The notes under the pieces are model-generated. The model worked only from the letters and a program-made list of their open reading frames with translations. It made no database searches and was not told the origin of the DNA. Below, one piece after another: positions 9,928 to 19,398 of a DNA stretch of 20,384 nucleotides (positions within the stretch are counted from its first letter, which is position 1; every line of letters starts with the position of its first letter). This DNA comes from Reclinomonas americana ATCC 50394. Its lineage: Eukaryota > Jakobida > Jakobea > Jakobida. The stretch is taken from assembly GCA_048213135.1 (NCBI GenBank), contig AFZH01020223.1:1-20384 (forward strand), read 5' to 3'. The position numbers and the translations under genes were made by a program.

Positions 9928-10755
9928 TCACGATTCGCCTGGCCGAACGACCAGCACCGAGCAGTGGGCAAAGTGGACTGCATGATCGGCGGTACTGCCG
10001 AGCAGTGCGCGAGAGATCTGCGGTGGATGCTGTGAGCTCAACCGGCCACTGCAAGATAAGGAGAAGAAATGAACTCACCACGCCATTGCCTCGCGTGCCA
10101 ATGACCAGCACATCGGCCTTCTCGCTTTCCGCCGCATCCAGCAGGGCATTCCGCACGTCAGTCGCCGGCAGCCAGTGCGTTTGCACGGCTACTGCCTTCT
10201 TGCTGGCCTCCAATACACTCTGCACATACACACACACAGGTGAGTGACAAGGATGCATCACCGTGATACCGCATGCGACGTGCCTTGACGGCGGCCGCCG
10301 CATGCTCCAGTTCATCCTGACACCGCTTGATCGCGCGTGGATCCGGCGGCACCTGTCGAGGCGCACGCGTTCAGTGTTCGCGAGAGGGGTGAGAGGCGCC
10401 AGCTCCGCATTCACGAAACCGCAACTCCCGTGGGATACATGTCACTCAGCGGCTGCAGCACGGCGCCCACCAGCGAGACGCGATCACCGGAATTCACCAA
10501 TCGTGCACACTTTTTCGCGGCATGCAAGCTGTGCAACACAAGCGTTGGTGACGATCGTCGTGGCGGTAAAGGGAAAGGAGCTGTGCATACCTGAACTGCA
10601 AGGCACCACAATGTCAGCACACAATCATGATCACGATGAGAGAGTGCATGCACACAAACCTGAGATCCATCGACGCCCACTACCCACGTGGCGAACGATC
10701 GCGCGGGGCTGACACCCACATGAGAGGTGCAACGACGGACGAGGGAGTGAAACAT
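9928..10755 (-). CDS. Universal stress protein family (USP A), probably organelle-targeted
   Basis: Exons (minus): 10755-10660, 10595-10591, 10528-10420, 10352-10284, 10219-10079, 10017-9928; 510 nt, 169 aa. The fold starts at WVVGVDGS, whose Asp is the usual nucleotide-binding Asp. It ends with ADVLVIGTRGNG, then ISRALLGSTADHAVHFAHCS, then VLVVRP. The ATP-binding pattern G-2x-G-9x-G-S is intact (GTRG, nine residues, GS), so this should be an ATP-binding USP rather than an UspA-type dimer without ATP. The first about 22 residues (MFHSLVRRCTSHVGVSPARS) are basic, Ser-rich and lack acids, typical of a mitochondrial presequence (inference). Odd points: a 5-nt micro-exon (TTCAG) is needed to keep frame, the first helix is then about seven residues shorter than in USP B, and intron 10283-10220 would start with GC (AAG then GCACGT). 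The stop is 52 bp from the stop of the convergent neighbour. Confidence 0.8.
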
Positions 10756-10873
10756 AGCTTGCTCAACAACAAAGAAACAAAAACGAAGGAGATGCGAATC
10801 TTTTTGGCGGATTCCGGATCCGGCAATAAATGACAGGATGGGTGTGTGCAACGAAGTTTGTTTGTTGATTTAC

Positions 10874-11658
10874 TTAGTTGATTTCGTTGGGGCGCACCAC
10901 GAGGACGGAGCAGCCTGCGAAGCACCACGCGTGAGTGAGCTGAAAAAAACACAGAGGGAGAACACTGCAATTTGCACAAAACGAGCATGATGGACGGCGT
11001 GATCGGCGGCAGAGCCCAGCAGTGCCCTGCGCAACTGTGGACCACATCATCATTAGTGTGGAGAAGCAGTAGAAGCAGCACAGGAAAAGCAAGTGAACGA
11101 ACCGCGCCAGTGCCACGAGTGCCAATCACGAGAACATCGGCCTCGGCGGCCTCGGCAAAATCCACGAGCGCCTCGCGCACATCGATCGCGGCCATGACCT
11201 GCTGCGACAGGTGGCACGCATCGCCACGGATGGCCTGCGCCACGAAACTCACAGATCCGTCATCGGTGCGCAAAGCAGCAAAGCGGACATGCTGTGCAAA
11301 CCTTGAAAGCAATGGCCGCTTGCTCAAGGTTTTTCTCACGTTCCAAAACCACGCGTCCGTCGGGCAACATCTGCACAGCCATTCGCCCCTCATAATCAGC
11401 ACACCACAAGCCACATATGGTCACAGTGTGCGCGCGATACAGACCTCGCCAAGATCCTCGGCCACCTTTTGGTGAACAACAGCAAACAGGACCACCTGAT
11501 CGCCTGTGCGCGCACGTCACGCCGATCAACAATCAACAGCGAGAGAGTGACACAGAGAGAGAGAGAGAGTGGCAAACCAACCTGGACGGGCGATTCTGGC
11601 AGTCTTCTCGACCGCATGCAGACTGCACAAAGCCTCGTCAACACGCCTAAACGACAAG

Positions 11659-11689
<31 letters not shown>

Positions 11690-11848
11690 GCACCTGTGCG
11701 GCGAGCCATCGACTCCCACCACCCACTTGAGCGGGGTAGCCAGTGGAGAGAACCACATACGAGATCCGAACACGAATGCTCTTGGCGCTCCACGGCAGGC
11801 AGTCGCCTGGCTGGCAGCGGCGATGCGGGACAGCAACGGAGAGAACAT
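10874..11848 (-). CDS. Universal stress protein family (USP B), tandem paralogue, probably organelle-targeted
   Basis: Exons (minus): 11848-11694, 11646-11582, 11503-11445, 11388-11302, 11234-11103, 11034-10983, 10914-10874; 591 nt, 196 aa. Core: WVVGVDGSPHR, helix DEALCSLHAVEKTARIA, strand DQVVLFAVVHQKVAEDL, then VREALVDFAEAAEADVLVIG, GTRGTG, LRRALLGSAADHAVHHARCS and VLVVRP. The ATP motif G-2x-G-9x-G-S is intact. A leader of about 40 residues before the domain has several Arg/Ser/Ala and no acidic residue, consistent with organelle import. It lies 118 bp upstream of USP A in the same orientation. Three intron positions are shared between the paralogues (after strand 2, before the third strand, and after GTRGxG), so the pair arose by duplication of an intron-containing gene. 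USP B has extra introns, including one just before CSVLVV. Confidence 0.85.
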
Positions 11849-11953
11849 GGGGGAATGAGGTCTTTCACAGCTCGAACGGAAAGGGATGAGATGCGCGATA
11901 CGGGACGAAGAGAGAATCAATAGCAAAGGTTCACTTACAAACGTCGCGGCGGG

Positions 11954-13024
11954 CTATGAAGGGCTGCGGCCATCGCGCCCGCTCGCCCGCCCCGCTCTCC
12001 TGCTGCGCGCCGCCGGTCTCTTCCGGCTAGCGGCGGGGTAACACTTCTCCAGCCGCCGCATTCGCGGCTCGTCCTGCACGTGCTCCGCGACGTCGGCCAC
12101 CACTTGCCACGTCTGCGCCCACAGCTCCCGCGACTGCTTCGCCTGCTCGCCAGTCTCCACGACAGCAGCCTGCTCAAGCAATTCCGCCAGCTGCTCAACG
12201 TGCGACACGGCCGTCTCCAATCGCTGGGCGTTTTCCTCGGCCAGTGACAATAGGTGCGTCGGAGGCACGTACTGCAGCTGCGGCGCAAAGGCGCGAGCGA
12301 CCGTGGCCAGCCACGTGGCCTTTTCCAGCTCGCTGCGCGTTCGTGCGGTCTCCAAGTGAGCTCGAATGGTCGGCAGGTCGCTGTGGCCGCCCGCGCGACG
12401 ACCGACAACCTGCACCACGTGGTAGTGACACTCGGGAACGGGTAGCCGGTGCGGCAGACGCTTCGCCTTCAGGTCCTCCTCTCGCGTTGCCTGCAAGCGT
12501 GAGGAGAGAGAGGTGAATAATGGGAAAGCATGTGGCGGAAGGAAAGTCTGAAGTACCGACAGAAACGCCAGTGCGCTGGTGACTGCAACAACACGGCAAG
12601 AGTGAGAACAGCTATACACAAGTGTTCAACGAGATACTCGCACCACTTGGCTCCACTGTCGCCATGTAATGCAGGCGCAGGAGACACACTTCCGAGTCGA
12701 GCGAAAGCGGTCGTCGTGCGATTTCCTCAACGTACTCGGCGGCCTTTACGCAATGCAACTTGTGTGAGAGAGCAGGAGAGGAGACGAGGGTGAGTGCAAG
12801 AGGAGTGCGCACGCAACAGCATATCTGTCGCTCCGCTGCAGCGCCATCCACAACTGCTGCTTGAGATCGTTGTCAGTGAGCAGCGATGTGGAGGGTGGCG
12901 CATGCGCAGCCGCGTCTACCACATCTACAGTGAGACCAACAACACACGCACACGAGAACGGCAAAGACAACAGCACACGAAACTCTTTCGTTGCACGGCG
13001 CGACCAGGCTGCGACACACTGCAT
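11954..13024 (-). CDS. Helical protein of unknown function, 5 exons, 276 aa
   Basis: Exons (minus): 13024-12979, 12924-12818, 12758-12644, 12582-12557, 12490-11954; 831 nt, phases consistent. The fourth exon is only 26 nt. The start is ATG in MQCVAAWSRRATKEF; an ATG further upstream (near 13242) would need a GC donor and was not used. Seen: TDNDLKQQLWMALQRSDRYA, then VKAAEYVEEIARRPLSLDSE and VCLLRLHYMATVEPS, a basic stretch (ATREEDLKAKRLPHR), then a long Ala/Glu/Leu-rich helical, probably coiled-coil region from SLAEENAQRLETAVSHVEQL to about 40 residues before the end, and a very basic C-terminus (RKRPAARSRRAGRASGR) that could bind nucleic acid or act as a nuclear signal. I recognise no family. 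It is divergent from the permease gene across a 258-bp gap. Confidence 0.65.
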
Positions 13025-13282
13025 TCAAACACAGTGAGCGCGTGTCACGAAAACGCATGAAAAGAAAAAGGCACACACACGCACCGGAACATGAGTGGTG
13101 TTTCGCTGCGTGTGACTGCAGCGGTGGCCAGTCGAGGCAGACAACACAACCAGCGCGGCATCGCGATTTGTGACAGAGTGATCGGATCGACCAATCACCG
13201 ACGCTCTTCTTCAGTGCGTGCGTGCCTTCTGTTGCTCCTCCATCTCCTTTATCGCACTACTGGTGGTGGCGAGCAGTGAGCC
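13025..13282. promoter_or_regulatory. Head-to-head intergenic region, probable shared promoter
   Basis: 258 bp between the ATG of the helical protein (minus) and the ATG of the permease (plus). Short open frames exist on both strands, including one with ATG at 13091, but none shows a domain or codon pattern that convinces. No TATA-like box is seen. The call is based on orientation only. Confidence 0.3.
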
Positions 13283-16200
13283 ATGGCCGATCGAGAGCGA
13301 CTGGTGACTGCGGTGGATCCCGACAGAGATGCGACGAATCGTGGCGACGATGATGTTGTTGCTGTTGTCACACGAGAGGAGAGAGATGCAGGCGGGGAAG
13401 AAGAGGGAGACGAGCATCGCAGGAGAACGGAAGGCAATGGTGGTGGCGATGATGATGAGGATGCGAATCAGGGTTTGGAACTGTTGACGCCGGTGCCGGA
13501 GGCCGGTCGCACGTGGACTGTGTGGTCGTACATGAGCATGTGGGTGACGCTGGCGGCCAATGTCGGGGCGTACATGATCGGGTCGGGATTGCTGGCACTT
13601 GGACTTGCGCTGGAATGGTCGGTGACATGCACAGTGTGTTGTTGTTCGCATTGAGCCGACGCGGTGGGTGCATGCAGGTGGCAGAGTGCGTTGTGTATGC
13701 TGGTGGGATACCTCGTTACCACGGTCGTGCTGGTGCTGAATGGGCACGCGGGAGCAGCGTACGGCATTGTGCGTGGAGTTGTCCTTTTACTCATTCACAC
13801 CGTCTTACCATTGCTCATGCTTGCGTGCGCAGCCGTTTGTGGGTGTGCTGCGTGCGGCGTTTGGCACACGCGGTGCCGCTGCGGTGGCGCTCTCTCGCGG
13901 GTTGGTGGGCATTGGGTGGTCGGCGCTGGTGTCGTTTGTCGGCGCCACTGCGTTGTTTGCGTCGCTGACGGCGGTTTTTCCGGCCCTCGATCATGTGGCC
14001 ACGCTGGGACCGGTGTTTGGCAACATGCAGCTCGTGCAATTGCTGTGCTTCATGTTGTTTGTGTCGGCGCTGGCACTTCTCACCAGGGCGGGAATAAGAG
14101 GTGCGAAGAGGGAAGGGGGGCAGGGGGAAGGGGGGAGGGGAAGGGGAAGGAGGGGAAGGGAGGTGGGAAGGAGAAGAAGGGAGGTGGGAAGGGGAAGGGA
14201 TAGGAATTAGAAGGGATGGAGAAGGGAGGTGAGAAGGGAAGGAGAAGAAGGGGGAAGAGGGAGAAGGGAGGAGGGAGGAGAGCAGGGGGTTATGACGGGG
14301 GAAAAGAAGGAGGGGAGTGGAAGCGAGGGTGGGCGAGGAAGGAAGAGGAGGGATGGAAGAAGCGAGTGACCATGCCACGAGGAAGGGAAAGAAAAGCAGG
14401 AGATGGATAAGAAGAAAGTCAGAGAGACAGCGAGAGCGAGAGAGAGAGAGATGCAGACTCGTCCGATATGTTCACTTGGAAGCAAGTTGTGCGTCTGATC
14501 TTGTGAGTGTGTGTGAGTGTGTGAGTTTAGAGAGGAATGAAAGAAGGAAGGAGAGAGGGCAAGTGAGGAGAAGGCAGGTAATGGAAGATGGCTGAGATCA
14601 ACAAGACAAACCGATGAGAAACGAGAACATGGGATGGCTTTGTAAGAAGGAGGAAGAATGAGAGAGACAGCGAGGGAGATGACGACCTACCAGTCTAGCA
14701 TCCGTTGCTTCCACTTGGAGAAGTCTCACTTTGTACATCTGAGCGAGTGCTTGAGAGACAGAGAGAGAGACAGTGAGAGAAAGATAGTTGCGGACTCGCT
14801 GAGCATCTGCTTCCACTCGGAGAAGTCTCTGTGTTTGTGCGGCTGAGTGAGTAATTCAGAGAGAAAGAGGAGGACTTGTCAGTTCAGGAGTTGTTGCTCT
14901 CAAGGAAGAGATGCTCTCTCGCTCATTGACTGAGGGTGTATGCAACAAGTCGAGTGCAACTGCTGACAATCTGCATTCTATGACATGCAGCTCTGGAGAT
15001 GCTGCAGCGACTCATCGCCCCGCTAATGGTGGTGTTTATCGTCGGCCTCTTTGTGTGGTCGCTGGTGCGAGTCGGTGGTGCCGAGCTGCTGGCAAGTGCT
15101 GCCGACATTGGCCGCTCCAGTGGCAGTCAGGTGACGGCGATGGGGGCGGTGGCGGTGGCCGTGACGTCTGCGGCGGCCTCGTGGAGCACGGTGGCGTTGA
15201 ATATATCGGTGGGTGGGGAAGGGGGGAAGGGAGGAGAAGGGGAAGGGAGAGGAGACGAAGGGAGAGGAAGTGGAGGGCGGAAAGGGGATTGGAGAACGGG
15301 AAGGAAGCGAGTGTGAGACAGATAATACGAGAAGAAGAAGAAGAGCGCGCGTATCGTTGATGGAGTTGAAAGAGTCGAATGTGTGCGCGTGTGCGTTGTG
15401 CCTGCGAGGCGTCATAAGTGGTTGATTTCATCCGTCTGTTAGTGTGACTTACATGGCGACACAAATGCAATCGTAGCGAGAAAGAAAAGAGAGTTTGTGC
15501 GTGCGAGTCGACAGAACTGTCGCTTGCGGACCGTGCTTGATTCACTTACGATTCGTTGCTATGTTTCCCAGGACCTCACTCGCTACGCCAAGTCGCAACG
15601 AGCGCACACCATTGGTCAGAGTGTCGCCATGCCGGTGGCCAACCTAATTATCGGTCTCGCTGGCATGGCCACCACGGCTGCGGCTTACAAGCTGTACGGT
15701 GTTGTGTTGGTGCGTACCATTCCTTTTTGCTCACAACAGACAATCACTCACTGTCTATTGTGATCGTAGTGGAATCCGGCGCAAGTGCTCCTGCGCATGG
15801 ATGATCGAGTGGTTCGATTCGTCGGCGGCCTCTGTTTGTGTCTGGCCAACGTGGGAACTTGCATGTCGGCTGGTATGTGGGGGAATAGGGAGAGAGCGAT
15901 GTTGTGTTTGTCTCTCGTCACACCATGCGCTGCGCAGATATTCTGACGGCTGCCAATGACATTTCCAACCTCGCACCATCGCGTGTTACTTTTCGCGAGG
16001 CTGGCTACATTTCCATTCTGGCATCGGTGCTGGTGTGGCCGTGGAGGACGTTTGATTCTGCCTCTGGTGCGTGGCTACAGAGAAGGAGGGCATGAGTAAA
16101 GAGAGAGGAGAGAGGGGGGACTGAGAGGGTGAGCAAGAGAGAGAGAGAGATGCAAACTGAGAGACAGTAAGACACTAACAGAGATCTATGGAGACATACA

Positions 16201-17323
16201 GAGAGTGCGATTGAGACAGAGACAAGCACATGGATTCAAACAGAGAGACAGAAAGGACAAGGGAAAAACAGGGCGAGAGAGACAGACAGAGCCACGCAGG
16301 CAGACAGATGCACATGCAGACAGCAAGGAGCGATACAAACAGAAGATCGTGAACTTGCAGTCGATGGCCGCCGACCGTGAAACGTGGAAGGCGCATCTGG
16401 CGCTAATGTTGATGGAGACGGAGGCGAACAGGACAGATGCCAACTGAGAGAGAGAGAGAGAGGGAGAGAAAGACAGAGCCACGCAGGCAGACAGACGCAC
16501 ATGCAGACAGCAAGGAGCGACGCGATGAGAAGATCGTGGAGTTGCAAGCGATGGTCGCCAACCGTGAAACGGAACGAAGACAAATGTCTCTGCCCGACCT
16601 GGCGCAAGTGCAGATGGCGACAGAGGCGAACAGCAGAAATACCAACTGACAGTGAGAGAGGCAGGCAGACACGTACAGAGAGATACTGAATAGTCAGAGA
16701 CTCGTGGAGGCAACGAGAGACAAACTGAGTGACGAGAAATGCGATTGCTGCTTGAGGTCGAGAAGTTGCCGATTGACCTCGCGCTGTCCCTCCCCCACAG
16801 GCTTCCTCACCGTGTGGCTCGCCGCGTATTCCATGGTGACCGGAGCCGTCACCGCCATCATGCTCATGTCGTACTTTGTGCACGAGTCGCGATGTCTCGA
16901 CATGCACGACTTGTATCGCGAGGACTGGCAACATGGTTTGTCGGTTTGCAACTCTTCCTCGCTCCCTTCCATCCTCACGCGATCTGTAGGGCGATACGCC
17001 TTCCGAAAAGGATGGAATGTGGCGGCGTTTGTGGCCATGGGCATTGGAATGCTGCCGAGTGTGCCCGGATTCATCATGTCCATTGCTGACATTGGTCAGA
17101 GCGGTGCGTCTTCTTGCTTTGCGCATTCCTCGTGCCACCCTCCTTCCCAATCTCTCTGTCTCCCGGCGCAGGTGACAACTTTTTCGTCAGTCTCTACCGC
17201 TTCTCGTGGTTCACCTCCCTCATTGTCACGGCGCTGGCATACGCGCTTCTCAGTCGATGGCGAAGTCGACCACACTCACAACGACATGATGATGTACACG
17301 AGGTGGAAATGCGACCACTTTAA
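13283..17323 (+). CDS. NCS1-family nucleobase/allantoin-type permease, 10 exons, 560 aa
   Basis: Exons 13283-13617, 13678-13768, 13833-14100, 14991-15208, 15572-15709, 15770-15872, 15938-16066, 16801-16935, 16990-17103, 17172-17323; 1683 nt, all phases consistent. After an acidic cytosolic N-terminus of about 70 residues come about twelve membrane segments with family hallmarks. TM1: WSYMSMWVTLAANVGAYMIG. LNGHAGAAYGIPFVGVLRAA followed by FG matches the NCS1 'yGIpFpvl.RasFG' signature. ALNISDLTRYAKSQRAHTIG is the 'N..DfTRya' segment. LYGVVLWNPAQVL, NDISNLAP and REAGYISILASVLVWPWRTF resemble the Fur4/Dal4-type 'N.isP...rRg.yi...PW' region, then FLTVWLAAYSMVTGAVTAIM and SRCLDMHDLYR. NCS1 proteins import uracil, cytosine, allantoin, hydantoins or related compounds with a cation; the substrate cannot be read here. 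Its length fits the family (500-630 aa). It is probably at the plasma membrane. Three introns are 363-890 nt and repeat-filled. Confidence 0.92.
14101..14990 (+). repeat. 890-nt permease intron with G/A-rich tract and three-copy degenerate repeat
   Basis: The first about 250 nt after the donor are G/A-rich with many GGGAAGG or AAGGGG runs. Three related units begin GAGAGACAGxGAG: about 14422-14510, 14662-14747 and 14764-14850. The last two share TTGCTTCCACTTGGAGAAGT / CTGCTTCCACTCGGAGAAGT and a CTGAGCGAG or CTGAGTGAG end. The first is more diverged (TTCACTTGGAAGCAAG). The acceptor is GACATGCAG at 14990. Confidence 0.75.
15209..15571 (+). repeat. 363-nt permease intron with G-rich donor-proximal tract
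   Basis: Immediately after the GTGGGT donor, 15215-15310 is G/A-rich with several runs of 4-6 G. The rest is unstructured sequence ending TTTCCCAG at 15571. No tandem repeat unit or coding potential is seen. Confidence 0.7.
16285..16649 (+). repeat. Two-copy coding-like repeat inside a permease intron
   Basis: Copy 1 at 16285-16447 and copy 2 at 16472-16649 both start GACAGAGCCACGCAGGCAGA and both are open in the same relative frame to a matching TGA. Translations share TEPRRQTDAHADSKER, then KIVNLQSMAADRET or KIVELQAMVANRET, then TEANRTDAN or TEANSRNTN before the stop. They differ by many substitutions and by a 15-nt (5-codon) length change that keeps frame. They lie in intron 16067-16800 of the permease. 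No protein family is recognised; the sequence is hydrophilic and helix-prone. Confidence 0.8.
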
Positions 17324-19398
17324 ATGTAGTTTCTGTGTGAGCGACCCGAGCCGCCCTGCTGCCACGACGATCGACGCTTCCAGCATGGAATCTCTACACC
17401 ATGGGTGACCTCGTGAGGGAGTGGGAGAGAGGAATATAGCACTCTAGAGTACGCACCACAGTCGGGCTCCGAAGTACTCGTGGTATCCGCGTCAATATCG
17501 CGACCGGGGGTCGACGTGGGCGTGCTGCACACCAGTCCGCCCTCGGAGCACCACATGACCACGCCGTTGGCGACCTGCATGTCCCACACCACCGCACTCG
17601 GTGTTGACGACACCGACTCGCCGCGCAGCACACTGCGTACCCGAGCAGAGATGAGAATGGCAACAAGCAGTAACACTCAAGATCATCGCACGAACTGCTC
17701 GTCGCCCATCAGCCTCCATCGACCGACGCGACCGCCGGCGTCGCCACAATACAGGACTGGCGACACGTCGTCGCCGATGGGAACATCACGATCGAAACGC
17801 ATCACCTCCAGGAAACCCGAGTACTGTCGCTTCGCCTGCTGCGTTCCGCGCGGATTGCGCAAGTCGAACATGGTCACCTGCGACGAGGCACCGCCCATGG
17901 CCTGTGTGTGGACAGACAGTGAGTGCACTCGTGCGACAGAAGGCGAACGAAATGTACATGCCATCGTGTGCCCGATGGCATCAAAGCTGTAGACCCGCGA
18001 GCTGCACTCGTGGAAAGCCACACAATGTTAGTAGTTGCTTCAGCGAGTACCAAAGCTGACACAAGCGCAGCGCAACTTGACCGCTCGCAGGTCGTTGACA
18101 AAGGTGCCGCTGCGCACGTCAAACAATCGCAACAGGCCGTCAAATCTGCACCAGCACGCATATGTCAGTTCTGCGTGGACGATGACAGCCATCGTGGTGC
18201 ACGACGTACCCGCCAGTGCCGATCAAGTTGTACTCGGTGACTGGATTCACGGCATACAATGCGCGCGGCTTGGTGGCAGCCTGCTGACCTCCTCGTCGCT
18301 TGTGCACCACCTCGCCGGTGTTCACATCGATGCACCGGAGGAAGCCATCGTCGCAGGCGCAGGCCAGCAGATTGGAGCGATTGGCGTCGTGCGCGAAGCG
18401 ATTAATGCCCGACCGCGACGACAGCTGTCGACCGGAGCCTCGCGCAGCAATCGACCACGACGCGGATAACTTGCTACGATCCCACACGGCCACGCCACCG
18501 TCGAGTGATGCAGAAAACAGACGATCGTCGATCATCGTCAACGCCGTCGTCACGTCCTGGTGATGATGCGGCAGCTCTGCAGGCGGCGTGAGAAGGCGCA
18601 AAGACAAATGACTCCGAATGATGACGACGCACCACGAATCACAGTGCCGTCACCGAGACTTGTCAGCACAATGCGACCATCGGCGAGGCCGCAGTAGACA
18701 AAGTTGGGTGGCTGCAGACCGTCGCCGTCCTCGCTCAACGATCTGTGCACCAGCAGTGGAGGATAGGTCAGTCTCTGATGAGTCAGACAACTCGCGTAGA
18801 TCATGCGCGAACCGTCGATCGGCCTCCGGCAGCGCCAAGCACAAGCTGTGACACGCCACTGCCTTGCCACTCCCATCGACAAGCGACGCAGACGATGCCG
18901 ACGAAGAAGAGGAGCGACCAGATCCAGGACGACTGCTCGGCGTCGATGCCGGCAGCGCCTTGACCCGCACACGCGCCTTCAGGCACTTGTGCAGCTCACT
19001 CATGCACCTGCCCCAGAGCAGAGATTCCTTGTAGAGGCGTCGCCAGTCGCACGCCGGCTGCGATGGAGCGGAGGCATCGTCGCTCGCCTTGCGCAACATC
19101 TGTGCGTGCGATTGTGAGATCCACAGACACACACGCGCACTCACTTGTCTCTTCCACGCACCCAGGAGAGTCGCTTGGCACGATCGTGATCGCCTGCACG
19201 ATGCTCGTGGAACAGATCACGCATCATTAGCCGCCGCCACAGAATGCGTCGACGACCAGCCGACGATGCCCACGCGTGACCTTCGACAATCGCCGCAAAC
19301 GATCGGCTGACACTGCGCAGTCGCCACACACTCACTCCGTCCACGAACAGCAAGATCTCTTGCCACACGTCGGGGCCGAGCTCCAGCAAGTGATCCAT
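17320..19398 (-). CDS. F-box/WD40-repeat protein, 8 exons, 542 aa
   Basis: Exons (minus): 19398-19162, 19099-18813, 18742-18633, 18576-18210, 18145-18082, 18006-17962, 17901-17696, 17632-17320; 1629 nt, closing in frame. An F-box sits at the extreme N-terminus (LGPDVWQEILLFVDGVSVWR, then LRSVSRSF), followed by WRRLMMRDLF and CDWRRLYKESLLW, typical of the region after an F-box. A Ser-rich linker follows, then WD40 blades: NFVYCGLADGRIVLTSLGDG; TMIDDRLFSASLDGGVAVWD; ACACDDGFLRCIDVNTGEVV; NLIGTGGFDGLLRLFDVRSG; a VYSFDAIG..MGGASSQVTMFDLRN blade; and VLYCGDAGGRVGRWRL. By family knowledge it would be a substrate receptor of an SCF ubiquitin ligase: the F-box binds Skp1 and the propeller binds the target. 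The target is unknown. Intron 17961-17902 would be GC-AG, though reading through it is also open (60 nt). The end of the last exon is uncertain: an alternative splice near 17449 would move the stop to about 17286. Confidence 0.85.

Noticed and set aside
10826-10831. AATAAA on the plus strand as a poly(A) signal
   Set aside because: It lies between two minus-strand genes, so it cannot serve either. No plus-strand gene ends nearby.
13091-13279. Plus-strand ORF of 62 aa between the divergent genes
   Set aside because: It has a true ATG but no recognisable domain, ends just before the permease start, and is within the length expected by chance in GC-rich DNA.
13815-14485. Minus-strand Pro/Ser-rich ORFs over the permease intron
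   Set aside because: They are the complement of the purine-rich intron and of NCS1 coding exons, so they are shadows.
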